Of a stretch of 64,000 bases of DNA, positions 10,827 through 21,534 are shown piece by piece. This DNA comes from Coniochaeta sp. PMI_546 (taxonomy: Eukaryota > Ascomycota > Sordariomycetes > Coniochaetales > Coniochaetaceae), in the NCBI GenBank assembly GCA_021432605.1, contig MU271143.1:3853277-3917276 (forward strand). The letters run 5' to 3'. The notes beneath the pieces were generated by a model that was not told the origin of the DNA, did not search any database, and saw only the letters and a list, made by a program, of their open reading frames with translations. Every line of letters begins with the position of its first letter. The stretch's first letter is position 1. The translations under genes and the position numbers were made by a program.

Positions 10827-13063
10827 TGTGTGGGATATGCAGGGGTAAAAATTTGGGGGATTTTGGCGGGATGCTGCACAAACGGCGGTGAGGCGTCGAC
10901 TCGCGACAGAGAAATTTCCTTTTCTCAGAAGGCGATGATCTAAATACTCACTTGACAGCAAAGTGAGTACAGAGAAGGTGCTAGGTATCGTATAAAGCCT
11001 CGGTGTGCTCTGCTGAGCGTGAATGTAACGGGGTGACCAGGTAACGGGTTGCAGGTGTTCGTAGTCAGATGTGAATTTGCGTAACTGCCCAGAGCGTTGG
11101 AGGGCAGGTATTCAGCTTGTTGTTTTTAATGTCAGGCACTCGTTCTCCGAGAATGAGCCTCTATCACAGAGGCTCGAGAGGTGGTTGGCCTGGTAAACTT
11201 GGTCGAGAAGAATTGGCAAAGTTGAATATCTCGTTGAGGCTGCTGGACTGCAGGACAAGCCGGGTTTCCAGGCCTGTCCCGCAGTGGGCGTTTACAGCTC
11301 AGCGATGGCCGAAGGCATCTTGGGGGATTCTCGACAAAGTTTGTTCGGTGCAATGGAAATACTATTGAATAGCAGTGCGACTTCGTTGTCTTGGTGGTTG
11401 GATTGGTTGATGTCGAAGGACAAGAGACAGAAGGAGGGGAGGGGAACCAGCAAAACTTATCATGGGCTTGACAATTGACTTTTTTTGACTTTCCAGTGGA
11501 GAATAGCGGGTCGGGTGCCATTGGCTGGGACGAGGAGGTGTCTTGGCAGATCTGTGGAGTTACTTCTGCCGCAGACTTGGGCCTTGGGTACCTAAGGTAC
11601 CTTACTGTGCAGGACGTGTACGTTGTTTGGCACCTGGCAAGCCCCGCCTAGTGTACTATAAGGTAGTACACGCATCAGACGAGGGACACTCGCGCTTTCC
11701 CCAGAAGGGAAGAACCGTTGCCGTCACCGCCATTTCCGACGTCGTGCCTTCCCGCTTCCTCAAAGGCTGCATCCGTTCTCAACACACGACCACACCTCAG
11801 TCGCCCCCTCGTTGCTTCCTAGCACGTGTCTTGTTACGTGCAGAAGCTACACGTGTAGATTTTCATGATATCTCTCTGATTTCTGCCACCTGAAAAACTA
11901 CCCATGAGAGTGCAGTAAACATCTGATGTCGCTCAGCTCCTATGTACAATATGCTCCTGCAGCCCCGTCCGCAGTATCTTCATGATCTTCCGAGTTCTTT
12001 CCAATCGTGAAGTGGAGTTCCAGGCTCCGAAAGATCTTCACATGGCCCCTCCATTCATTCTCAAACTTTTGCAAGCGTCGGTTCGGTGTCCTGGGTGTGT
12101 GTCTGCAGAAGCGTCACAGAACCACTTTACAGAGGGTCCAATGATGTAGCTACGTGTTAATCTTCCTTGCTGGACATGCTAACGAGGAAAGTTCAACGTG
12201 TCCACAGCCCACTCAACTGTACCGATGTGCTGTCTTGAACCACTCGATACCTGGCCTCGATGCAATTGTTGGGTGAATATCATCAGTTCTTCTTTGCGGA
12301 TCATCCGACATCGCTGTTTGGAGGACGGCTAAGTCTTGGAACATTTAAACTTTACATCATTCTGCTTCTTACATAGTACTGCCTCATCCCCAACTGGATG
12401 GTATACAATAGAGTGCGGAGTCATTCGAGTCATCCCTGCTATGGGGACTGTGATATGACTGTTCGCCGTTCAGCCGATTGATCACAGCTTTGCTGCCTCT
12501 GCCACCGGAGATGTGCTCATACTCGTTGCTTGGAAGAGAATGAGTTCGACAGCCATCCACTTGAAAGATATCTCGAATGACCCAATATATAGCTTATCAT
12601 CTGTGAAACAGTCAGCAGAACGATGACTGCATGGACTTGCAGAATGCAGGACACCACCTCTTATGCTCTGCTGTTCGTCATCTGCAATCATGTACTATAC
12701 TTCGCGTAAAATTCGAGATGGGTGTTGAAGGTACCCCACATCGAAAAAAAGTTACGATACGCCACGTTGGTCCGTGCCTAGAGGTGTATGAGTGCTTTTA
12801 GTAGAAATCCTTATCTTATCGGTTGGATCTGGCACCAGGTTGCCCGGACAACAAGCTCACCTGGTAAACACTGTCGTAGCATTCCAGTATCCATGCATCC
12901 ACATATGAACAAGCACCAGCAAACATTGCCGGCCACAGCAATCAGCAGACTGTGCAGGTTCAAACAGAAGTCCGGCTCTCGTCTTACTTCTCAAACGATT
13001 GTTTTGCCGTCTTAACCAACTGTCAAGCATCGCAACATTACTGAAGCCTAGCAAGTCCCAGCG
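10827..13063. other. Divergent intergenic, 2.2 kb, no gene supported
   Basis: This separates the minus-strand acidic-protein gene from the plus-strand kinesin gene and should contain both promoters. A 129-codon minus-strand frame starting at 11521 has no domain and lies in leader-like CT/CAA-rich sequence. It holds a CTACACGTGTAG palindrome (11847..11858) and two GGTACC boxes in 15 nt (11587..11601). Confidence 0.55.
11847..11858. promoter_or_regulatory. E-box palindrome CTACACGTGTAG, copy 1
   Basis: Perfect 12-nt palindrome around a CACGTG core, the binding sequence of basic helix-loop-helix factors. An identical 12-mer lies at 31186..31197. Function inferred from motif only. Confidence 0.5.
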
Positions 13064-15784
13064 ATGGACACCTCAACAATGAGCTCAACAGCTCCGCCCA
13101 AGTCGCACAATCTCTTCCAGGTCTTCCTCCGTCTACGACCGCCTCAAGCAGGCGCCTCGCAATCTGCTGACCGGTTCCTCGCCGTCGAGCCACCTGCCCA
13201 AGAACACACCGCGCCGACGCACATCACCCTCAATCCACCGAACGACCGCCGACGCGCTATCGAGAAGTTTGCCTTCACGCAGGTATTCGAGGAAGATGCC
13301 ACGCAACTAGACGTTTTCCATTGTACCGGTGTCATACCCCTTGTCGAGGGTGTTCTTGCCCCTCATGGCGGAGACGGGACAGATGCTCTGCTTGCTACTC
13401 TCGGAGTGACAGGGTCGGGGAAGGTTCGTCGGTCAAGGGATGCCCATAGATGGTAGAATACTGACTTTGATGTTTGCACGCAGTCACATACCATTCTCGG
13501 CTCGAAGACCCAGCGCGGCATGACACAGCTTGCCCTCGACGTCATCTTCCGCTCGCTCGGCCACAACCTCCTCGACTGCGCCTCACATCCATACCTCGAA
13601 GCCTCGATTAGCGGCTCGGACTCGTCCGAGGCGGCAGTATGCTCCGCATCGGCGTTTCTGGAGACCGTTTATGCTGACCCCCAGGACCGGCCACGGCCGA
13701 GTTCAAGGGCCCCAACACCCATGATTGTACGATCCCCCTCTGCTCGTTCTGCTTGCTCGGTCACCCAAGAGCTTCAGTCTCCGGAGCTGCATCTGCCCGG
13801 GGCATGGATCGACATCTCGGGCTCATTTGATAGCCCCAAGACGATCCGCCCCGTACTCAGGGAAGACTACACCGTATCTCCTTGTCCCAGTCCGTCTACC
13901 CCGCGGGCGTCTAAGGGTGCTCGTGTCCAACTTAATGGCACGAAGCAGCAAAAGACCCCGTGTCCGGGTGGTCTCAAACACCCAGCTGCTCATTTCATGG
14001 CTGCTACGGCCTCAACCCGCAAGAAGAAGGTCGACAAAGACAAAGCTAACCTACCACAACAGGGCGAGTCAACGATGGGCCCGCCGCAAACACCCAGCCG
14101 CCGTCTCCTAACGCGTCCTTCGGCGCTCCCTCACCAACCGGACGTAAGCGCCCTATCCGTCTCCTGCGATCCGGCGGCCGAGTACGCAGTAGTGATATCC
14201 ATGTACGAGGTCTACAACGACCGCATCTTCGATCTCCTCAGCCCGCCCGTCAAGTCGGCCGCTACGAAGGAATACCGCCGCAGACCGCTGCTGTTCAAGC
14301 CCACCGAGGCTAGCCCCGACAGAAAAGTGGTGGCTGGGCTGCGCAAGGTGGTGTGCGGCAGTCTACAGCAGGCACTGATGGTTCTCGAGGCTGGTCTGCA
14401 CGAGCGGAGGGTAGCGGGCACAGGGAGTAACAGCGTGAGCTCGCGGAGTCACGGGTTCTTCTGCGTCGAGGTCAAAAAGCGCGCCAAGACTGGTAGACGG
14501 CATGTCATGGAGGGTGTATGGGGTGGGAGTACGCTTACTATCGTTGATCTGGCTGGTAGTGAGAGGGCCAGAGACGCGAAGACAGCTGGCGCGACGCTAG
14601 CTGAGGCGGGCAAGATCAATGAGAGTCTGATGTACCTTGGTCAGTGTCTGCAGATGCAGAGTGATGCTGCTAATAATTCCAAGGTAAGTCCTTCCACCCC
14701 TTTTGCTTCTCGACAGACACTAATCACCCAACAGCCCGGCGTAGTGCCCTTCCGCCAGTGCAAGCTCACCGAGCTCCTCTTCTCCAATTCCTTCCCCTCC
14801 ACCTCGACAAGCACATCCTACACATCCTCAACAGCACGCACCAACTCTGCTCGCAACCCCCAGAAAGCGGTCATGATCGTCACCGCCGACCCCCACGGCG
14901 ACTTCAACGCCACCAGCCAGATCCTGCGGTACTCCGCCCTGGCGCGCGAGATCACCGTCCCGCGGATACCGAGCATCACCCAGACGATCCTGGCCGCCGG
15001 ACCCCCGCAGTCCACCATGCCTGGAGCGCTGCCGAGTTCCAGCCCGCTGTCCTCCCCCAGCCTGCAGCACAGCCGGCCGTTCTTCGCGCCCTCGAGCCCG
15101 AACCTGAGCCGGACCTTCTCCCCGGCCTCGGTGGCGTCGCTGGACGACCACAGGGGGATGATGGAGATGGCGGCGCTGGAGATCGCGCGTCTGGCGGAGG
15201 AGAACGAGTACCTGCGCTCGGCCATGGCGGCGGAGCAGGCTGCGCGCCAGGAGGCGCAGGCGCATCTCTTGTCCATGGAGGACCGGATGGTTGACCTCGA
15301 GCAGGCCATACGCGAGGACTGTGTTAATGAGTTTGAACGCCGGCTTGAGATTGAGGTTGCGCGCTGGCGGGCCAGTGCGGCTGTTGAGGCTGAGAGGGTC
15401 GAGGAGCATGTCAATCAGAAGATTGAGATTTTGGCTAGAGTCACGGATGATATGAGTGATGGTGAAGGGGAGGACAAGGAGAATGTGCTGATCGAGGATG
15501 TTTGGGGAGAGAACGAGAGGCTCAAACGGGAGGTTGAGATCTTGAGGAGGGAGCTGGCGGGGATGAGTCCTAGCAAGAGGAAGCCGCTCCGAGAGAGGGG
15601 TGGTGACGCTGCTGACCGGGGGAGTGGTGCGGCTGGACTCCAGAGGAAGATGGAGAAGTTGAGGGTCAGTGACGAGGCGTCGAGGAGCAGTTCTGGAAGT
15701 GTGAGGAGCGGAAGCCCGACGAAGAAGGTGAGGAAGCTGGGCACGAAGAGGTGGGACAGTATGGATGACGACGAGATGTTCTAG
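13064..15784 (+). CDS. Kinesin motor protein, kinesin-6-like
   Basis: Exons 13064..13423, 13484..14683 and 14735..15784 give 869 residues. Intron 1 falls immediately after the P-loop Lys120: GVTGSGK joins SHTILGSKTQRGM. Intron 2 is 51 nt with no stop codon, so an unspliced reading stays open; GTAAGT, a CACTAATC branch and CAACAG support it, and removing it restores NNSKPGVVPFRQCKLTELLF. Motor landmarks: switch I in NSVSSRSHGFF (about residue 440), switch II DLAGSE at 475-480, then KINESLMYLGQCLQ. A Ser/Pro/basic insertion of about 150 residues separates the P-loop/alpha-2 part from YAVVISMYEVYNDRIFDLL; a large motor-domain insertion and the SLMxLGxC switch variant are kinesin-6 (MKLP1/Klp9) traits. 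A coiled coil follows at about 660-760. Likely acts on anaphase spindle midzone microtubules (inference from family). P-loop Ser-His replaces the common Thr-Tyr. Confidence 0.9.
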
Positions 15785-16152
15785 GTGACTTGGATTGTGT
15801 GAGCCGTGCGATGGTGGCAGATCGCTGGAGGGTGTGACCGCTACTGTCATGTTGGAGTACCGGGCAGTTGAGTTTATGTGTATACCCATTGCTATCAAAT
15901 TTGTTTCTTTCTGTTCTTAGTTGTTTACGATTATGAGACGAGGCTGTGCTGAGCTTGAAAACTCAATGCAGAGGCGCAATTCACGGCATGTTACTTCACT
16001 TGCATGTAATGGCTGTTGTGTAGTGGGCCGTTGTATTCTCGTAGTATCTCTAGATCTACTCCTGCTACTTAGTCGTCACTTGACTCCTAAGGAACTACCG
16101 GCTGTTTACCTGAACAGCTTGTCTTCGTCAACCACCATCATAGCCTACCTAC
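15785..16152. other. Convergent intergenic
   Basis: Lies between the 3' ends of the kinesin and cysteine-rich genes. Nothing beyond presumed 3' UTRs is seen. Confidence 0.5.
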
Positions 16153-16929
16153 TCACCCAGTGTACTCATCCCACATCGACATGGCAATGTCTTCGTCATC
16201 AAACGTCGCCGCAATTACTGCCTCCTCGTCAGGAAGTTGATTCCGGCAGGTGCAGTCATTCCGCATGCAGAAGGGTGAGTATTCGTGCTCCACCGTTCCA
16301 GGCTCGCAGATACAAGTCGCTTGACCACAGACATTGCAAAGCCAGAAGACATGGTCTTCCTCTGACTGGCAAACACATCCCGGGTTGCCACAACAAGGGA
16401 AATACTGCTCGCTCTCCGCTGCTGCGATATCTGCCTGGCTGCAACCAGGCGGGCAGTCCAGGCCACAAACGACGTCCATACCGTCGTCCACCAAGCCGTC
16501 GATGGTTCTAGCAGGCATGCGGCAGGAACACACATTTGTGCCATTCGTCCAGCACCGCTGCGTCTCCTCGACCTGGCTGGGGCGGTTGTCCCATCGATAC
16601 GGGCCAGTGTTGGGTGTCTTGTCGGTCATGGAGAGCTTGGCGGCATCGAGGACTACGGACTTGAGAGCATCCTCGGTTAGTTCGACGATGTCGGGTACTT
16701 GTACCTTGACGTCTTCTGGGATACTGGCCTTGAGGGAGTCGAGCGAGATGTTCTTGATGTCGTTCATCAGCGAGTCGATGACCCTGTCTGGTTCGCCTGG
16801 TGCCGGGAGGTGGCCGCCGTTCGCTGCTACCATCCAGTTTACAATTGCCTGGATGTGGATGCTGCGGCGCTCTTTTGGTGCAGTCGTGCCCAATAATAAG
16901 GGACCCTGTCCTCCCGTGTCTTTCTCCAT
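16153..16929 (-). CDS. Cysteine-rich protein of unknown function, possible zinc binder
   Basis: Single-exon frame of 258 residues. The N-terminal half is predicted helical (IHIQAIVNWMVAAN, then IDSLMNDIKNISLDSLKAS) and has no cysteines. The C-terminal half carries about 17 Cys in closely spaced pairs: CWTNGTNVCSC, CGLDCPPGC, CCGNPGCVC, LCNVCGQATCIC and FCMRNDCTC. There is no signal peptide, which argues against a disulfide-stabilised secreted effector and for metal coordination inside the cell. I cannot place it in a named family. Upstream on the same strand there is a 36-nt intron-like segment (16992..16957: GTAAGC, GCTAAC, CGCAG) that could be a leader intron but is shorter than typical fungal introns. 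The start is the first ATG in frame. Confidence 0.72.
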   Translation of the reverse strand: MEKDTGGQGPLLLGTTAPKERRSIHIQAIVNWMVAANGGHLPAPGEPDRVIDSLMNDIKNISLDSLKASIPEDVKVQVPDIVELTEDALKSVVLDAAKLSMTDKTPNTGPYRWDNRPSQVEETQRCWTNGTNVCSCRMPARTIDGLVDDGMDVVCGLDCPPGCSQADIAAAESEQYFPCCGNPGCVCQSEEDHVFWLCNVCGQATCICEPGTVEHEYSPFCMRNDCTCRNQLPDEEAVIAATFDDEDIAMSMWDEYTG

Positions 16930-17656
16930 CGTTGATGATGGTTGATTTCAAGGGTCCTGCGGAAGTTAGCAATGGGTTTGGGGGTAGCTTACCTGAGGTT
17001 CGGGATGGTGAGCAAATCGATGTTGATGTCGATGAAGAAGCAGAAGAAGAGATGGTAGGAGTTCCGGAGGAGGTGCAAGACTTTATAATACCACACGCCT
17101 GCTGCCAGACGGGAAAGACAAAGGGAGTCTGATCCATTGTGAAAGGACAAGTAGTGAAGCATCTCAAAGTCAATAACGGGTTGAGGAAGCCAAACCATCT
17201 ACTGGTTCCTGAACAAACCGAATCGAACAAAGCCTGTGACGGCCGCAATCACTGAAACACGGTGATAGTTATATCACTAACCAAAAACAATCTGTTAGAC
17301 AATGACATCGTTTCAAAACCATTGACATCTATCAACTAACTATATGTAAAGAGGTTCTATTGTTGTGGGGGCGTAGCCGAGAAAATGGACATCGGGTTTG
17401 TGGATTATCGGCTCGGCAATGGAAACTCGGACCGCTGCGCATACCCGCCGTCTTTGACGTCAGTAGCCCGTAAATCTTCTTGTCACACCTTTCACTTTGC
17501 CCATCGGTCTGGCCACTCTCGGCCTCACTGTCGTGTCAACTAGGCACCATAGATCTGACCAATCGAGATGGCTTTGCAATCGCTAGCGTAGATGGCCAGA
17601 ATATACTAATAACAGCCCCCTAACAATCACAGCTTCGCCTCCCGCCTCGGTGGTTG
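16930..17656. other. Intergenic; leader and promoter of the cysteine-rich gene
   Basis: No coding region is supported. It holds the candidate 36-nt leader intron and, near 17657, the 3' end of the dehydrogenase gene. Confidence 0.5.
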
Positions 17657-18604
17657 TCATAAGGCATTCTTCAAGTCCTGCCCGGCCAGAAATCTCCTGA
17701 GGTTGCTCACAATCAACTCCTCACTGCCCTGCGGCCGTCCACCAGCCGCATGAGGGGATACCACCAAGTTGGGCACCTTGAACAGCCGATCGTTATCGGG
17801 AAGCGGCTCCGTCTGGAACACGTCCAGCTGCGCACCACCCAGGTTCCCCTTCTCCAGCGCCTCCACCAGCGCATCCTCGTCAATCGACGTGCCGCGGCCG
17901 ACGTTGACGATCCACGCGTGCTTGGGCAGCATCGCCAGCGTCTTGGCATTGATGACGTGTTTCGTCGACTCGTCGCCGGGCAGGATCATGACCAGCGCGT
18001 CCGTGTCCTTCAGGATCTCCTCTAGGTTGTCGTCGCTGTAGATCTGCACGCCGGGCTCGCGCACGCCCGGCGTCCGGGCGAGGCCCCGGACTTTCGAGCC
18101 CAGGGCGAGCAGAATGGGGGCCAGGGACTTGGCGATGTTGCCGTAGCCCCAGATGGTGACCTTGGCGTCGCGCAGGGTGGTGAACTTGCCCTTGGGCCGG
18201 TCGGGTTGGGCGCCGCCCAGGTGGGCCGGCCACTTGCCTTGCAGCTGGTAGTCGCGCATCTCGTAGAAGCGGCGGGCGGCGTTCAGCAGCATGCCCAGGG
18301 CGTGCTCGGCGACAGTCTTGTCGTGAAGCCCGGAGCCGGTGCAGATCTTGATCTTCTTGGGGTCGAAGCCGGCGTTGAGGACGTCATTGGGGCCCGCGGC
18401 GAGGGATTGAATGTATTTCAGGTTCTTCATGCGCTTGCACGCGTCTGAAAGGTTATCGGCGCTGTTGGACCATGTTACCAAAACTTCGGCATCAATGAGA
18501 TCCTCGGGAATTGGCTTCTTGACGTCGTAGGGGTGTAGCGAGAGGGGAAATCCCTCGATGGCCTGGACGTCGATGGCGAGGGAGGTTGGGTAGAGGAGCT
18601 TCAT
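17657..18604 (-). CDS. D-2-hydroxyacid dehydrogenase, NAD(P)-dependent
   Basis: 315 residues in one exon from the ATG at 18604 (MKLLYPTSLAIDVQ). Typical two-domain fold: N-terminal substrate domain, then the Rossmann fingerprint VTIWGYGNIAKSLAP (GxGxxA). The catalytic set of the family is present: Arg in NVGRGTSIDE, Glu in DVFQTEPLP and His in VSPHAAGG. The family reduces 2-keto acids such as glyoxylate, hydroxypyruvate and other 2-oxo acids to D-2-hydroxy acids; the exact substrate cannot be read off. The frame stays open upstream to another ATG at 18880, giving a 92-residue extension rich in Arg and Ser with a single acidic residue, which could be a mitochondrial pre-sequence. I chose 18604 because family members usually start there; the longer start is a real alternative. 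Confidence 0.93.
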   Translation of the reverse strand: MKLLYPTSLAIDVQAIEGFPLSLHPYDVKKPIPEDLIDAEVLVTWSNSADNLSDACKRMKNLKYIQSLAAGPNDVLNAGFDPKKIKICTGSGLHDKTVAEHALGMLLNAARRFYEMRDYQLQGKWPAHLGGAQPDRPKGKFTTLRDAKVTIWGYGNIAKSLAPILLALGSKVRGLARTPGVREPGVQIYSDDNLEEILKDTDALVMILPGDESTKHVINAKTLAMLPKHAWIVNVGRGTSIDEDALVEALEKGNLGGAQLDVFQTEPLPDNDRLFKVPNLVVSPHAAGGRPQGSEELIVSNLRRFLAGQDLKNAL

Positions 18605-19523
18605 GTTGGGCGGTGTTGTGTTACTCGAGAACTGAGTTGCAGGAGGGGTGCGGAGAGAAGAAAACAACTTGCGGTCGAATTGGGATGGGGATTGTCGGAC
18701 GTAGATGTGTCGTCGATGGGATTGTCGATAGCCGGTCGGCAACTGATGTAACCCCGCCAGACGGCTTTGACTTACACCTCGGGCGAAAAGCGGCCGATGC
18801 CGGACTCGGAGCGAACATTGACTGGCCGATGCTGAGGACAGTGCCCACCGGCACAAGCTACCGGTACAACTGACAGACATCTTCACAAGCAATGGTCCGT
18901 AAATTCGGAAGCACAGATTGCGTGGATTGGCCTCGCTTGTTATATTATTCGGCGTAGACCCTAACCCTGGTTAATCTGAGGGTGAGTCACCGTGCACCCT
19001 GAGACACCACAATCCAGGGTACGATCACGTCTTCAGCTGTCTTAAGGTCTGTCTCGAGTTGCCTTACCGTCGCTGCGGTCGCAGTTCATGTTTTGCAATG
19101 AGCTCACGATTGAGCGGCTCCTTCCCTCTTTGACACCCTTCCTCCGAAAGGGTCGTTGACTAGATGAGCCCCTTGTCCGAGTAACTTCCGTTCCCCGTGT
19201 TGCGACTCTCAAGGAGGGTGTGCAATCCAATATCCGTGTTCAATTCACGGCTGGCTTGATCCTCTTGGTCTATTTTATACATGAAGTCTCTTTTCACCTC
19301 GAGTCTCTTGCCGGTCAAGCTTTCGTGACCGCGTCAGTTAAATCAAGGCGTGTAGTACTTCGGTATCCTGAAAACGCTGGCAGCAGGGGCATGTGAGAGA
19401 TGCTGGAACGCATGCTTCCAGGGTAAGTTCCACGGTAGTAGCTCTACCTCACAGGCTGCGACTGAAAGTGACGGCCTCAGTTGTCTATTCCTGGCGGCGA
19501 TACCATGACCAGACCGTAACCAC
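18605..19523. other. Intergenic between two minus-strand genes
   Basis: The first 276 nt are the possible N-terminal extension of the dehydrogenase. The rest (18881..19523) holds its promoter and the 3' UTR of the NiCoT gene, with no other gene supported. Confidence 0.5.
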
Positions 19524-20824
19524 TCACTTGGCTGAAGACTTCGCTGGCGGGGCTGTTGCGATCTCAACAAGGGACTCAGTCGCGACCGGACTGATCACGT
19601 CCGACCTCATCACATTGCCCTGTTCATCATCGCTCGTCGGCACGGCTTCCGTCCGAGATGCTCTATCCATCCTGCGTCGCCAGGGCCGGTAGACAACCAC
19701 AGAGCCCAGCCCAACCACGATGAAGAGCCCGCATATGCTACCGCCAATCACATCGAAATTGTCGCCAATGGCGCTGACACCGTCCCAGAAGCTGCCCTCT
19801 GGCTCGGCGATGTTCTGGGCTAGCGAGAGCACCTGGATGATGCCGATAAATGCCGACACGAATACCGTTATGCCAGTGAGCACGATGGAGTAGTACAGGA
19901 TGGCAACCTGATCCCGGGCAAAGGCTTTGGAGGTATACAACGCCATCATCAGGGCGCCGTCGGTCGTGTCGACGAGACACATGCCGGCTGCGAGCAGTGG
20001 TTAGCGAACGGGGCATAACAGGATGACGGGACAGAAGTACCTGTAAACAGAGCAGGGAATATCAGTATAACCCACAAACTCGTCCCCTTCGCTCCCTGAA
20101 TACTAGCAATACCCAGTATCGCAATCTCGGAGCTGGTGTCGAACCCCAGCCCAAACATGAGCCCAAGAGGAAACATCTTCCACGGCCTGTCGACAATGAC
20201 AAACAGCTTCCGGAATACGCGGCTCATAAACCCGACTCCATCGAGACCCAAGTGTCCATTAGCACTGGCATCGGCATCTTCTTCTTCATCCTCACCCAGC
20301 ACCTCCCTCCGCCGCTGCTGCGCCAGTAGCTCCTGTAGCCGTTTCACGAGCCTGTACAACACCCACCCGTTTCCCACACTCAGCAGCAACAAGAAAGCAG
20401 CACTGACGCTCGTCCCAATGATGTTTCCCACGCGCGTGAAGTCATCAAACCTGTCCCTCAGCGCACCACTGGTAGCGGCAACAACGATACAAGTGATAAT
20501 CACAATCGTACTGTGTCCCAAAGAGAACCACGTCCCCACAGTTACCGGCCTCTGTCCCGACGCGATGAGGCGACGGGTCATGAGGTCTATGGCGCTGATG
20601 TGGTCTGCGTCCAAGGCGTGCCGAAGGCCCAGCGCGAAGGAGAGCGCTGCGGCGCCGATCAAGCCGGGGTTGTAGCGGACGACGATGCCTGCCGCTATCC
20701 AGACAATGATGTTGACAAGTACCAAGAAGGAGATGATCCGGAGAGCTGGCGCAGGCACGCCGCGCAGGAAGGGCGGGACGGGGATGCAGAAGCGCAGCTT
20801 GGAGGGAAGCCTGAAGGGCGACAT
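19524..20824 (-). CDS. Nickel/cobalt transporter, NiCoT family
   Basis: Exons 20824..20041 and 19987..19524 give 415 residues. The intron (donor GTACTT, branch CGCTAAC, acceptor TCGCAG) joins FPALFT to AGMCLVDTTDGALM, restoring a conserved NiCoT block. Membrane permease taking up Ni2+ and/or Co2+ for metalloenzymes such as urease. The helix-II signature RHALDADHI is at residues 68-76; LGFDTSSE and GMCLVDTTDG are the other family motifs, and the His/Asp cluster in RHALDADHI is the known selectivity site. Eight membrane segments are expected. The loop between the halves is acidic (EDEEEDADAS) and the C-terminus is a hydrophilic tail. An in-frame GTACTT donor rather than GTANGT is slightly weak, but the motif restoration is decisive. 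Confidence 0.95.
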
Positions 20825-21534
20825 GGTTCACGACGGCTTGATGGGCTGTCGGCGATGCCTTCACAAACCTCGTCTGGATGACTATCCTGCCACTCCGCTC
20901 CCTTGAGGCTCTACCAACAGAGGAAAGAAGAGAAATGTCCTCAGGAGCGAGGATTAATCTCTTCTTTCCCCGTTACTCGCTGCCTTGATAGCAAACTTTT
21001 GAATGTCTAGACACCGTCATCTTGGCTACCCCGCCGTGCGTGATACCCCCCACCACGCGATAAGGATTAAGTTGTGGTAAGGACGATGGGTAATACCTAC
21101 CCTGCCGTTGGCGCCATTGGCAGGTTGGAACCATCAAAACCCACTATATTTATACTCTTGGCCAGGCATTCCTCCACATCCGGAGAGGTTTAACATCTGT
21201 ACTCTGCAAACCCGATGTGGAAACCCTCTAGTTGCATAGACGTCTATCAGACTCCAGAACGTCGTGAAACAAGAGCGTCAGGGAGTTCGCTGATATGGTA
21301 TAGGATATCAGATATAGTAGAGGCTATAGGGCAGTCTGACGGATTCGCACCCCTGCAAATGTTTCAAGTGGGGCATGTACTAGGAACCTTAAGATACCCA
21401 AGGTATGGTAGGCAGCAGTAAGACGGTATCATAAGCAATTGCTTCACCAGAGAATATCTCATTTGCTGCACCATCGACCTTTCTCATCCAGAAATTGAGA
21501 CCTCTCATTTAGTACTGACCACTCTTGGAAAGAC
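20825..21534. other. Divergent promoter region
   Basis: Between the NiCoT gene (-) and the DUF7730-like gene (+). It holds a TATA-like CTATATTTATA around 21143 and no ORF of note. Confidence 0.5.

Noticed and set aside
11132-11521. 129-codon minus-strand frame starting with ATG
   Set aside because: Pro/Ser/Thr/Arg composition typical of a non-coding CT/CA-rich leader read in frame; no domain.
13424-13483. Reading through kinesin intron 1 (frame ending RRSRDAHRW)
   Set aside because: It truncates the protein right after the P-loop; splicing restores the kinesin sequence.
16957-16992. 36-nt intron in the leader of the cysteine-rich gene
   Set aside because: All three splice signals are visible, but the length is below typical fungal introns and no coding consequence tests it; kept only as a note.
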